A stretch of DNA of 64,000 nt from G965213525 sp965213525 (lineage in GTDB: Bacteria; Actinomycetota; Acidimicrobiia; Acidimicrobiales; Poriferisodalaceae): positions 2,108,001-2,172,000 of the forward strand of contig OZ243889.1 of assembly GCA_965213525.1 (NCBI GenBank), given 5' to 3'. A model generated the notes under the pieces. That model did not search any database, had not been told where the DNA came from, and saw only the letters and a list, made by a program, of their open reading frames with translations. The position numbers and the translations under genes are program-made. Below, piece after piece: positions 51,177-59,347 of the stretch; within the stretch, counting starts at the first letter, position 1; each line of letters starts with the position of its first letter.

Positions 51177-51775
51177 TGAGCAGCGACCCCTTCGACCGAA
51201 CCGACGGGATCGCCCACGACGGCCTCGGGGGCGACGGGATCGCCCACGACGGCCTCGGGGGCGACGGATCTGACCACGACGGACTCGACACCGCCGAGGT
51301 GGGCGACGACGAGCTGTTGGAGTTGCTGGCCGATGCCTTCGCCGATGCCGATCCGCTGCCGGCCGGGGTGAGGGAGGTGGCCGAACGGGCTGCCACGTGG
51401 GACATCGAGCTCGAACGGCTGCTGGTGATCACCTACGACTCGGCGGGGTACGCATCCACCATGCGTTCGACCGACGTCGTCCGCGACCTCACCTACGAGC
51501 TGGACGACGTGACCCTCGAGGTGACGATCGAACCGGTTGCGGCGGGCGGGGAGGGTCTGTCGGTCGCATCGGCCTCGGCGGCCTGGACGGTGGCCGGTTG
51601 CGTCGAGCCGCCGACGGTCAAGGTGATCGTGCTCGCCCCCGAGCGGGCGCGATCGGTGATCGAACTCGACGAGGCCGGACGCTTCACGTGCTCGGTGAGT
51701 GGACCGTTCGCCCTCGGCGTGTTGGCCCTCGACGGCACCCTGCGCCGCACCGAGCTCCTGCACCCCGACCCGTGA
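51176..51775 (+). CDS. Sigma-linked partner protein of unknown function
   Basis: This soluble acidic protein has 199 residues. The N-terminus has a ten-residue repeat (DGIAHDGLGG). A helical segment follows (DDELLELLADAFADADPLPAGVREVAERAA, about 43-72). The C-terminal half is beta-rich (TYELDDVTLEVTIEPV and PTVKVIVLAPERARSVIELDEAGRF), reminiscent of small transthyretin-like domains. From memory, similar proteins are encoded beside sigma factors and CHAT proteins in other actinobacteria, but no function is established. The TGATG overlap with the sigma gene suggests a stoichiometric partner, perhaps an anti-sigma factor or a CHAT/S8 cleavage substrate. This is inference. Confidence 0.75.
   Translation: MSSDPFDRTDGIAHDGLGGDGIAHDGLGGDGSDHDGLDTAEVGDDELLELLADAFADADPLPAGVREVAERAATWDIELERLLVITYDSAGYASTMRSTDVVRDLTYELDDVTLEVTIEPVAAGGEGLSVASASAAWTVAGCVEPPTVKVIVLAPERARSVIELDEAGRFTCSVSGPFALGVLALDGTLRRTELLHPDP
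51203..51292 (+). repeat. 30-base tandem repeat in the sigma-linked partner gene
   Basis: Two identical 30-base units begin at 51203 and 51233 (starting GACGGGATCGCCCACGACGG). A third, degenerate unit begins at 51263. They are in frame and add ten residues per copy. Confidence 0.9.
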
Positions 51776-52116
51776 GCGGCGCAGCGAGCCGGCCGAGGGT
51801 GGCGCTGTGCCAGGGCAGCGACTGCGCCAAGGATCATTGGCGAGACCACGAACGCCTGGTCACGTCGCTCACCGAGCATCGGGTCGACATCCTCGCTGTC
51901 CGCTGCCTCGGCATCTGCGAGGGTCCGGTGGCGGTGGTCGGCGCCGCCGGTCACCAGCCCGTGGTCATCGCCGAGGTGCGCAAGGCCAAGCACCGTGACG
52001 CTCTGGCCGCGTCGGCCCACGGCGCTGCGCTCTCCAAGGGCCTGCGGCGGCGGCGGGTGAGCGGGAAGAAGCTGGCCAAGGCCCTCCACAAGGCGGCCAA
52101 GGCCGGCCTCAGCTAG
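51772..52116 (+). CDS. Thioredoxin-like [2Fe-2S] ferredoxin with basic tail
   Basis: This 114-residue protein has a thioredoxin-like [2Fe-2S] fold. The four cluster cysteines are in LCQGSDCAKDHW (C-x4-C) and VRCLGICEGPVAVV (C-x3-C). The last 35 residues are Lys/Arg-rich (GLRRRRVSGKKLAKALHKAA), suggesting nucleic-acid or acidic-partner binding. The GTG overlaps the stop of the sigma-linked partner (GTGA), so it is translated from the CHAT-sigma operon. A redox-sensing role is possible but inferred. Confidence 0.8.
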   Translation: MSGAASRPRVALCQGSDCAKDHWRDHERLVTSLTEHRVDILAVRCLGICEGPVAVVGAAGHQPVVIAEVRKAKHRDALAASAHGAALSKGLRRRRVSGKKLAKALHKAAKAGLS

Positions 52117-52120
52117 GCCC

Positions 52121-52149
52121 CCCGGCCGCCAGCCCCACCTCCGGCCGGG
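52121..52149. terminator. GC-rich hairpin between convergent CHAT operon and VOC gene
   Basis: CCCGGCCG and CGGCCGGG arms form an eight-base perfect stem around a 13-base loop. It follows the last gene of the CHAT-sigma operon and precedes the convergent VOC gene stop. Confidence 0.4.
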
Positions 52150-52162
52150 AAGGGGCCCGAAG

Positions 52163-52867
52163 TCAGGGGGTCGGCGGGCCGGCGTGGACGTCGACCGGGG
52201 GGTCGGTCACGCTGGCGCTGGCCCACATGTCCTCGTCGCTGGTGGACATGATCGCCTCGTAGACCGGCGGCGGGTAGTGCATCTGGGGCTTGGTCGCATC
52301 GGTGGCGGGCTGGGGCACCGGCTCGCTCGGGCGCTCGAGCTCGGCCGGGTGCTGCAGGTCGGCCAGCTCGGCCTCGGTGATGCCGCACAGCCCGACGACC
52401 TCGGGATCGCACCAGGCCCGCTCGTCGATGCCCCCGCCACAGGCGATCTCGAGGTTGAGCCCCTCGGGGCCGGCGAAGTACATCGACTGGACCATGCCGT
52501 GGTCGATCGGCCCCATCACCTGCACGCCCCGGCTGCGGATGCGGTCGCGCAGGGCCAGCATGTCGTCGAGGGTGTCGACGTGGAAGGCGACGTGTTGCAT
52601 CGCTCCCCCGGTCACCGGGGCGCCGGGGTTGGCGGCGTGGGTGACCCCGTAGGTGAGGTCCTTGGAGTTGTCGGGGTGCTGCACGAAGGCGACGTAGCTC
52701 TCAGTGGACAGCTCGACGAAGCCGTGGAAGGTGTTGTCCACGCCGTGCATCCAGTACAGCGCCTTCAGCGGGCAGCCGAGCACGTCGCACCAGAACTCGA
52801 GCTGGCCCTTCATGTCGGTGGTCGAGATGGCGAGGTGGTTCACGCCCTTCGGGTGCAGCGCCGTCAT
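52163..52867 (-). CDS. VOC family (glyoxalase/extradiol dioxygenase-like) protein
   Basis: This vicinal-oxygen-chelate protein has 234 residues with one metal site formed from two babbab modules. GVNHLAISTTDMKGQLEFW carries the first His, GAMQHVAFHVDTLDDML the second, and MYFAGPEGLNLEIACGG the Glu. This resembles type I extradiol ring-cleavage dioxygenases and related lyases. The C-terminal 70 residues are Pro-rich and lack family features. It lies downstream of the Rieske oxygenase gene on the same strand, so a shared aromatic pathway is likely. The ATG start is clear. Confidence 0.85.
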   Translation of the reverse strand: MTALHPKGVNHLAISTTDMKGQLEFWCDVLGCPLKALYWMHGVDNTFHGFVELSTESYVAFVQHPDNSKDLTYGVTHAANPGAPVTGGAMQHVAFHVDTLDDMLALRDRIRSRGVQVMGPIDHGMVQSMYFAGPEGLNLEIACGGGIDERAWCDPEVVGLCGITEAELADLQHPAELERPSEPVPQPATDATKPQMHYPPPVYEAIMSTSDEDMWASASVTDPPVDVHAGPPTP

Positions 52868-52969
52868 GGATGTCCCCCAGGACTCGTCGAGGCCGCCATT
52901 TGAGCACCTCGCCGACCCGGTGGCGAGGTCAGGACGCGACGGGGCCGCCCCCGGGCCGGGGCCCGGCGC

Positions 52970-54229
52970 TCACGTGGCGGGCCGCTCGACCCAGTCGTCG
53001 AGGACGGGCTGCACCCGCAACGGCTCGGCGATGTGGTCGACCCCGATCGTGCGGTCGAGCTGCTCGTGGAAGTGGTAGATGCGTCGTTCCTGGTAGTTGA
53101 GGGGGAGGCCGCGCAACGCCGGCGACTCCATCGACCGCTGCATGGGCGCCATGTTCTGCATGTCCTCGTCCATGATCTGGTCATAGACCTTCTGACGGTG
53201 TCGCCAGTGGTCGGGCAGGTCGTCGCCTTCCCAGTCCTTGGGGGCGTAGTAGATCCAGTCGAGGCGGGTGGTGCGCCGGTCGATCGGCCAGAACAGGTTG
53301 ATGGGGAAGCCGATGCGCCCCAGCGGGATGATGGCGTTGGGGAACAGGCTCACCGCCGTCGAGGTGCAGTCGACCATGGCCGGTACCCCGTCGATGGTGG
53401 GGAACGGCCCCTGGTCGACGTGGTGCCAGTCGTCCCAGGCCGCCATGTCGTTGCGACGGGCGTTCTGCTCGGAGTACGGCGTGACCATGCGGCTGTGGCC
53501 GTGGGGGTACAGGCCCATCGACGCGCCTCGGTTGTCGAGCACCGACACCCCGTCGTGGGAGTGGATGTGCTTGAAGTGGTACACCTCGAGGAACGCCTCG
53601 GCGGTGACCTTCCAGTTGCAGGGCACGACCACGCTCTGGCGGTACACCTCCCGCAGCTCGTCGGTGCGGAACGGGTCGAGCATCTCGGTGGCCGGCCCGA
53701 GCCAGTCCGCCAGCGGGGCGGCGTCGGGGTCACGGTTGACGAACACGAACCCGCCCCGCACCTCACAGCTCACCTGGGGCAGGCAGCGTCGGGTGCGATC
53801 GAGGTCGACGAAGTCGCGCTCATCGGGCACCGCCACCAGCTCGCCCCGGTCGATCTCATAGGTCCAGGAGTGGTACTGGCAACGCAGCCGCCGAGCAGAG
53901 CCGCTCGCCTCGCGCACCACCGGCGCGCCCCGGTGCTGGCAGGTGTTGTAGAAGCACCGCACGACGCCATCGGTCCCCCGGACGATCAGCAGCGGCACGC
54001 CGAGATCGTCGAAGGTGACGTAGTCGCCGGGGCCCGCCACGTCCTCGGCACGGCCGGCCAGCACCCACACCCGGGGCCACAGCCGCTGCTGCTCGAGCTC
54101 GAAGAACTCCTCGGTGGTGTGACGGTCGGTCGGGATGTCGGGCATGGCCGGGAAGCCGTCGGGCGGACCGGTGCGCTCGAGCTCGTAGCGCATGTGGGCA
54201 CGGATGCGATCGACGAGCGCCTGGTCCAT
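52970..54229 (-). CDS. Rieske aromatic-ring-hydroxylating oxygenase, alpha subunit
   Basis: This oxygenase has 419 residues. Rieske [2Fe-2S] ligands are in NTCQHRGAPVV and RCQYHSWTYEI (about 102-125). The mononuclear iron site His pair lies in FLEVYHFKHIHSHDG. Length and motif spacing fit ring-hydroxylating dioxygenase alpha subunits and Rieske demethylases. GGGGGAGGCG precedes the ATG at 54229. The downstream VOC gene and upstream SDR gene fit the order hydroxylate, dehydrogenate diol, cleave ring. No reductase or ferredoxin gene is adjacent. Confidence 0.92.
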   Translation of the reverse strand: MDQALVDRIRAHMRYELERTGPPDGFPAMPDIPTDRHTTEEFFELEQQRLWPRVWVLAGRAEDVAGPGDYVTFDDLGVPLLIVRGTDGVVRCFYNTCQHRGAPVVREASGSARRLRCQYHSWTYEIDRGELVAVPDERDFVDLDRTRRCLPQVSCEVRGGFVFVNRDPDAAPLADWLGPATEMLDPFRTDELREVYRQSVVVPCNWKVTAEAFLEVYHFKHIHSHDGVSVLDNRGASMGLYPHGHSRMVTPYSEQNARRNDMAAWDDWHHVDQGPFPTIDGVPAMVDCTSTAVSLFPNAIIPLGRIGFPINLFWPIDRRTTRLDWIYYAPKDWEGDDLPDHWRHRQKVYDQIMDEDMQNMAPMQRSMESPALRGLPLNYQERRIYHFHEQLDRTIGVDHIAEPLRVQPVLDDWVERPAT

Positions 54230-54348
54230 GGTCGCCTCCCCCGGGTCGTCGGGCCGTCGGGCCGTCAGCAGTGCGGTCGACCGTAGCGTGAGCATCGTCG
54301 GACCGACCGGTCGTCGCCCGACGTCGGACGGGTGCGCCGCCGGGTCCC

Positions 54349-54426
54349 TCAGACGCCGGCGACGGAGAGGCCGAGTGACCGGGCGGACTGCGCCTGGCGC
54401 ACCTCGAAGGTGCAGAACAGCGTCAA
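54349..54426 (-). pseudogene. VapC-type PIN toxin remnant
   Basis: The minus strand reads L-TLFCTFEVRQAQSARSLGL followed by SVAGV and a stop. This matches the C-terminal PIN-domain ending of VapC toxins joined to a few start residues, with the catalytic middle missing. It overlaps the end of the antitoxin remnant. It is an internally deleted toxin gene. Confidence 0.55.
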
Positions 54427-54679
54427 CCCCCGCGCACCTCGTCGAGCGCCGACCGCACGGTCGTGGTCGGCCGGTGGCGGCGCACCGGTCCGAGGCCCGT
54501 CGGGGTCGGCGGCGTCAGCCAGCCGGCGGCGGCCGCTGCGTCGAGGTCGACCGAGCCGACGAGCGGACCGATGACCGTCACGGGCCGCCGCGGTCGGTGA
54601 CGGTGAGGTGCTCTCCGGCAGCGGCGGGGCGGAGGTAGTCCGAGAGCTTCGCCTCGAGCTCCCGGATCGCTACGTCCAT
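54423..54679 (-). pseudogene. Frameshifted Phd/YefM-type antitoxin
   Basis: From the ATG at 54679 the minus strand reads MDVAIRELEAKLSDYLRPAA then AGEHLTVTDRGGP, typical of Phd/YefM antitoxins. It then hits TGA. Shifting one base restores VTVIGPLVGSVDLDAAAAAG to VRSALDEVRGG and a stop at 54423. One base lost at the GGCGGCCCG run therefore breaks the gene. With the toxin remnant it is a dead toxin-antitoxin module. Confidence 0.75.
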
Positions 54680-54761
54680 GTGGTCACGTCACCCGGCGAT
54701 GTGACCTCACGGCGTGTCCTGCGGCCTCGCTGACCCGCTGCCGCCCGCCGCCGTCGGACGC

Positions 54762-55520
54762 TCAGAACACCGTGTAGCCGCCGTCGACGCAGACCTCCTG
54801 GCCGGTGTGGAAGGTCTGGGTAGGGTCGGCGAGGAAGGCCCCGACGGCGGCGAACTCGCTCGGATCGGCCCAGCGACGCACCGGCGTGCGCCGGGTGGTG
54901 GCGTCACGGAACTTGTCGTTGGCGTAGCCGCCCGAGGCCATCTCGGTGATCGTCCACCCCGGCAGCAGCGAGTTGACCCGGATGCGATGGCGGGCCAACC
55001 CCACCGCCAGGGCGCGCACCAACCCGTTCAGACCGGTCTTGGCCGTGCCGTAGGCCTCGTTGCCCGCCGCCCCGTGCACCGCTGAGGTCGACGACACCGC
55101 CAGCAGGCTGCCGCCCTCACCCTGGTCGATCAGGCGCCGAGCGCCCTCGCGGAGGGTGAGGAACACCCCGTCGAGGTTGACAGCCATCACCGCCCGCCAC
55201 TCGGCGAGGGTGAGGTCGACGAACGGCGTGCCGGTGCCGCTGCGACCTGCGTTGGCGAACACGCCGTCGACCCGCCCGAGATCGGCGATCGTGGCGTCCA
55301 TGGTCTCGGTGATCTGGGCCTCGTCGGCGACGTCACAGACGTAGGCCTCGGCCGGCGTGCCGTGGGCGCGCAGCCGCTCGACTGCGTCGGCGTTCTTGTC
55401 CGGGTCACGTCCCCAGACCGCCACCGCCCCGCCGGCGCGGGCGATGCCCTCACCCATGCCGAGCCCGATGCCCCCGTTGCCGCCCGTGATGACGATGACC
55501 TTGCCGGCGAGATCGATCAT
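54762..55520 (-). CDS. Short-chain dehydrogenase/reductase
   Basis: This classical SDR has 252 residues. It has the NAD(P) loop TGGNGGIGLGM, NAGR after strand four, and active-site Ser (AVSSTSAVHG) and Tyr-Lys (YGTAKTG). LLPGWTITEM and the ending VDGGYTVF are also present. By analogy with neighbouring Rieske and VOC genes it could oxidise a cis-dihydrodiol. GGGGGAGGC stands before the ATG. The dead toxin-antitoxin module separates it from the oxygenase gene. Confidence 0.9.
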   Translation of the reverse strand: MIDLAGKVIVITGGNGGIGLGMGEGIARAGGAVAVWGRDPDKNADAVERLRAHGTPAEAYVCDVADEAQITETMDATIADLGRVDGVFANAGRSGTGTPFVDLTLAEWRAVMAVNLDGVFLTLREGARRLIDQGEGGSLLAVSSTSAVHGAAGNEAYGTAKTGLNGLVRALAVGLARHRIRVNSLLPGWTITEMASGGYANDKFRDATTRRTPVRRWADPSEFAAVGAFLADPTQTFHTGQEVCVDGGYTVF

Positions 55521-55626
55521 GGCAGCCTCCCCCGTGGCGGCGCCCGTCCGGACGCACCACCCAGATCAGAGCCCAGGACGCCCCCGGGCCGCCACCTGAG
55601 CTGACGAGCGATCCACCCGGACCGCC

Positions 55627-55794
55627 TCAGGCGGCGTCGGCGTCGGACCCGTCGCCACCGGTCGGAGCCTCCTCGACGCCGGCCCGGTCATCGGCCTGGT
55701 CGCGGTCGTGCTCGGCGTCGTCGGCGACATCGCTGTCGACCTCCACGGGATCGGAGCCGTGGGGGGCTGTGGGGTACGGGTCGTGCTGGCTCAC
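55627..55794 (-). CDS. Small acidic protein, uncertain
   Basis: This reading frame of 55 residues from a GTG at 55794 encodes VSQHDPYPTAPHGSDPVEV followed by a very acidic Asp/Glu/Ala tail. It has no recognised family. It overlaps no convincing gene and precedes the divergent patatin start by 16 bases. Reality as a gene is uncertain. Its composition is unlike random antisense sequence here. Confidence 0.4.
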   Translation of the reverse strand: MSQHDPYPTAPHGSDPVEVDSDVADDAEHDRDQADDRAGVEEAPTGGDGSDADAA

Positions 55795-55810
55795 GTACGG
55801 TGGAGTTCCC

Positions 55811-57496
55811 GTGTCCGAAGCTTCGTCAAACCCTGCGACCCGACCCGCCGGTGAGGCCGAGCAGCGCCCGCCGCTGCGCCTCTCGCTCACGCTGCCCGGT
55901 TCGGCCTCGCTGGGGGCGTTCCAGGCCGGCGCCACCTCGGTGCTCGGTGTGACGGTGCAGCACCTGCGCGACCGGGGCCGAGAGGTGCACGTCGATGCCG
56001 TGGGCGGCGCATCGGCCGGGTCGCTCGTGGCGCTGTTCTTCGCTCACTGCCTGGTGGCCGGTCACGACGTCGCCGACGTCATGCACCGGGCCTGGGTCGA
56101 CGAGGTCGACGTCGATCTGCTGCGCCCCGAGTCGAGGAGCTCGCCGCTCGGCCTGGGCCGCCTCCGAGACGAGATCCCCGGGTTCTTCTCCGACGACGGC
56201 CCGACGGGGCCGGTCGCCCCGGCCCCGGTGGCGCTGCACATCGGCCTCACGAACCTGTTGGGGATGACGTACCCGATCGAGACCGCCGACGATGCGGTCA
56301 CGGCGCTCACCTTCGTCGACTGGGCGCAGTTCGTCCTCGAGCCCGACCGGGGGATCGAGCAGCTGCTCGAACCCGAGGGACGCTCGCCGCTCGACCACGC
56401 GATCGCCTCGGCGTCGCACCCCGGTGCCTTCGAGCCCCGCCTGATCGACCGGTCAGCCGATGCGGAGCGATATCGGTCCAACGGCATCACCAACTTCCCC
56501 GATGGGGGTCAGCTGTGGTTCTCTGACGGCGGCCTCGCCGAGTCCGAGCCGGTCGGGCGCATCATCCAGCTGGCCCGACGGCAGGCGGGCCGAGCCGAGG
56601 GGTTGCGCCTGCACCTGGTGGTCGACCCCCGCTCGTCGGGACCGTCGGGGTCGGCGCGGTGGGGGGACCCCGACGCCGATGCCTCCTGGCTGGCCGGCAT
56701 GCGCCGAGCGATGTCGCTGCTGCCGACCCAGGCCCTGCACGACGACCTGCGCAACGTCGCCGCGGTCAACGGTCGCCTCGATGACATCGAGCACCTGACC
56801 GAGCTGCTCGGCCCGCTCGTCGACGGCCACGACGACGTCGTCGAGGCCCTCGCCCGACGGCTTCGAGACCGCGGCACGTCCGGAGACGGCGCAGACGCCG
56901 ACCGGGCGCCTGGCCACATCGACCCCGACGACGCCACCCCAGCAGAGATCCTGCGAGCCGTGCTGGCCGACGCCGCCGGGGTCGGTGACAAGGAGCGCAT
57001 CGACGTCGAGGTCATCTCGCCCCTCCAGATCGCCCGCTCGCGTGAGGTGGCGGTCGACGATCTGCTGGCTGGTGACCTCATCGGCGCCTTCGGCGGGTTC
57101 CTCAGCCCCCGGTTGCGCGAGAGCGACTTCCAGCTCGGCTGGGCAGCCGCACGGGAGTGGCTCCCTGACGGGCTCGCCCGCCACGACGTCGGTGCCGACG
57201 ACATCGACTCGCTCTGCGAGCGTCTCGACGGGCACCCCTTGCGCGACCCCTCGCGCATCCGCACCGAGGATTCGAACGTCGGCGACCTGAACCGGCGTGA
57301 GCGGCTGCGGCTCGCCCGCCTCGCCGGCCGGGTCGGCCGCATCCTCGTCGGCGCCGCCACTCCCGACGTGCTCTCGAGATCCGGTGAGCCCAGCGCCTCT
57401 GACGCCGGCTCGAACGACGCCGCCGGCACCGGCACCACCGGCTCAGACGACGCCGCCGACGCCGCCAACACCGACGACGACCGCGGTCGATCATGA
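55811..57496 (+). CDS. Patatin-like phospholipase
   Basis: This cytoplasmic patatin-fold lipid hydrolase has 561 residues. The catalytic dyad is visible: Ser in the nucleophile elbow VGGASAGSLVALFF (near residue 66) and Asp in LWFSDGGLAESEPVG (near 238). An early LTLPGSASLGAFQAG loop acts as the oxyanion region. The C-terminal 320 residues, with a Ser/Asp/Ala-rich tail, are not recognised. The substrate is probably a phospholipid or acylglycerol. The GTG at 55811 is the likely start. The stop overlaps the glycerophosphodiesterase ATG, so the two may form a phospholipid-turnover pair. Confidence 0.87.
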   Translation: MSEASSNPATRPAGEAEQRPPLRLSLTLPGSASLGAFQAGATSVLGVTVQHLRDRGREVHVDAVGGASAGSLVALFFAHCLVAGHDVADVMHRAWVDEVDVDLLRPESRSSPLGLGRLRDEIPGFFSDDGPTGPVAPAPVALHIGLTNLLGMTYPIETADDAVTALTFVDWAQFVLEPDRGIEQLLEPEGRSPLDHAIASASHPGAFEPRLIDRSADAERYRSNGITNFPDGGQLWFSDGGLAESEPVGRIIQLARRQAGRAEGLRLHLVVDPRSSGPSGSARWGDPDADASWLAGMRRAMSLLPTQALHDDLRNVAAVNGRLDDIEHLTELLGPLVDGHDDVVEALARRLRDRGTSGDGADADRAPGHIDPDDATPAEILRAVLADAAGVGDKERIDVEVISPLQIARSREVAVDDLLAGDLIGAFGGFLSPRLRESDFQLGWAAAREWLPDGLARHDVGADDIDSLCERLDGHPLRDPSRIRTEDSNVGDLNRRERLRLARLAGRVGRILVGAATPDVLSRSGEPSASDAGSNDAAGTGTTGSDDAADAANTDDDRGRS

Positions 57497-58341
57497 GCCG
57501 GTCGGGACCCCTCGGTCCCCTCCGCAGCCGCGTCGCCGGGTTCGCCCGCCGCCTCGGGGTCGCCCGTCAGGCCGAGGGCGAGGCCTTCTTGACCTCGGGC
57601 CGCTGGCAGGCGTACGCCCACCGCGGCGACCGATCCGGGCGGCCGCCGGGCAACCGCTGGTCGTCGTACGCCTCGGCGGTCGAGGCCGGCTACGACCACA
57701 TCGAGACCGACGTGCACCTGTCCGCTGACGGCGTGCTCGTCACCTTCCACGACGAGGTCCTCGACGACGAGACCACCGGCGCCGGCCGCATCGCCGACCA
57801 CGACTGGGCGCACCTGCAGACGCTGCGCTACCGCACCGATGGCGGCGTGGCCGACGAGGGCCTCGTCCGCTTCGCCGACGCCCTCGAGCACTGGCCTACC
57901 CTGCGCTGGAACGTCGACGCCAAGCAGCCCGAGACCGTCGGCCCGCTGCTCGAGCTGCTGGACGTGGCGGGAGCCACCGACCGGGTGCTCGTCACGTCCT
58001 TCGATTGGCGCACCGTCACCCGCCTGCGCCGCCGAGCCGCCCCCGAGACGTGCACGGGGCTGTCGATGGTGGAGATCGCAGCCGCCCGGTTGGCGGTCTG
58101 GCTGCGCCTGCCCCTGCCACCGCTGGCCGACGCCGCCCAGGTGCCAGCCCGCCACGGCCGCATCACCGTGGTCGACGAGGCCTTCGTCCGCGCCTGTCAC
58201 CGGGCTCGGATGGCCGTGCACGTGTGGACCATCGACGATCCCGCCGAGGTGCGACGCCTGTTCGATCTCGGCGTCGACGCCATCATGACCGACGAGCCGA
58301 CGGCCCCGCGCGACGTGCTGCGCGAGCGGGGACGGTGGTGA
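57493..58341 (+). CDS. Glycerophosphodiester phosphodiesterase
   Basis: This TIM-barrel phosphodiesterase releases glycerol 3-phosphate from deacylated phospholipids, here 282 residues. The motif set is complete: AYAHRGD (first catalytic His), GYDHIETDVHLSADGVLVTF (Glu/Asp metal ligands), then HDEVLDDETTG with the second catalytic His. VHVWTIDDPAEV and DAIMTDEPTA end the barrel. The ATG overlaps the patatin stop (ATGA), which fits sequential deacylation and head-group release. Confidence 0.92.
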   Translation: MSRSGPLGPLRSRVAGFARRLGVARQAEGEAFLTSGRWQAYAHRGDRSGRPPGNRWSSYASAVEAGYDHIETDVHLSADGVLVTFHDEVLDDETTGAGRIADHDWAHLQTLRYRTDGGVADEGLVRFADALEHWPTLRWNVDAKQPETVGPLLELLDVAGATDRVLVTSFDWRTVTRLRRRAAPETCTGLSMVEIAAARLAVWLRLPLPPLADAAQVPARHGRITVVDEAFVRACHRARMAVHVWTIDDPAEVRRLFDLGVDAIMTDEPTAPRDVLRERGRW

Positions 58342-58369
58342 CCGACCCGAACCGAGACCAGGAGCGCTG

Positions 58370-59347
58370 ATGACGACGATCGGGTGGCACGCCTCCCACG
58401 AACAGGTCCCCCCGAGCGAGCTGCTCGAGGCCGTGCGGCTGGCTGAAGCGGTCGGCTTCGACGCCGCCATGAGCTCAGATCACTTCTCCCCGTGGAGCGA
58501 GCGCCAGGCCGAGTCGGGGTTCGCCTGGTCGTGGCTCGGGGCGGCGATGGCGGTCACCGAGCTTCCCTTCGGCGTGGTGAACGCCCCCGGCCAGCGGTAC
58601 CACCCGGCGATCGTGGCCCAGGCGGCGGCGACGCTGTGTGAGATGTTCGGCGACCGGCTGTGGATCGCCCTCGGCACCGGCGAGGCGTCCAACGAGCACA
58701 TCACCGGCCAGGGCTGGCCGCGCAAGGAGGTCCGCAACCGGCGCCTCGCCGAGTGCGTGGAGGTGATGCGTGCCCTGTTCGCCGGTGAGGAGGTCAGCCA
58801 CGACGGGTTGATCCACGTCGATCGGGCCCGGCTGTGGACCCTGCCCCGGGTGCCACCGGCGCTCGTGGGGGCTGCGGTGTCGGCCGAGACCGCAGCGTGG
58901 GTCGGGTCCTGGGCCGACGGCCTCGCCACCGTGAACCAGCCCGTCGACGCCCTGCGGCGCGTCCTCGACGCCTTCCGCTCGAGCGGCGGGGATGACAAGC
59001 CGGCCTACCTCCAGGTGCACGTGTCATGGGCACCGACCCGCGACGAGGCCTCGTACCTCGCCCACGACCAGTGGCGCACCAACGTGTTCGATCCCCCGGT
59101 GTGCTGGGACCTCGAGCTGCCCGCCCACTTCGACGAGGCGGCCCGCTACGTCACCCCTGCCGACGTGGAGGGCTCGGTGCTGGTCTCTGAGGACCTCGGC
59201 TGGCACCGGGACCGGCTCGGCGAGCTGATCGAGGTCGGCTTCGACGGCGTGTGGCTGCACCACGTCGGCCAGGAGCAGCGGGCGTTCCTCGACGCCTTCG
59301 GCACCCGGGTCGTGCCCGAGCTGCGCACGGTCGGCGCTGCGGCATGA
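58370..59347 (+). CDS. LLM-class flavin/F420 oxidoreductase paired with trehalose synthase
   Basis: This luciferase-like TIM-barrel enzyme has 325 residues. Recognisable parts are IGWHASHEQVPPSELLEAV, SSDHFSPWSERQAESGFAWS and LWIALGTGEASNEHITGQGW. This is the group named probable non-F420 flavinoid oxidoreductase, which in many actinobacteria sits next to a trehalose-synthase-like GH13 enzyme. That is exactly the arrangement here, with the stop overlapping the GH13 ATG. The substrate and cofactor are unproven. Confidence 0.87.
   Translation: MTTIGWHASHEQVPPSELLEAVRLAEAVGFDAAMSSDHFSPWSERQAESGFAWSWLGAAMAVTELPFGVVNAPGQRYHPAIVAQAAATLCEMFGDRLWIALGTGEASNEHITGQGWPRKEVRNRRLAECVEVMRALFAGEEVSHDGLIHVDRARLWTLPRVPPALVGAAVSAETAAWVGSWADGLATVNQPVDALRRVLDAFRSSGGDDKPAYLQVHVSWAPTRDEASYLAHDQWRTNVFDPPVCWDLELPAHFDEAARYVTPADVEGSVLVSEDLGWHRDRLGELIEVGFDGVWLHHVGQEQRAFLDAFGTRVVPELRTVGAAA

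Noticed and set aside
56509..58470. Minus-strand frame of 653 residues opposite patatin and glycerophosphodiesterase genes
   Set aside because: It spans two real genes and shows only shadow composition.
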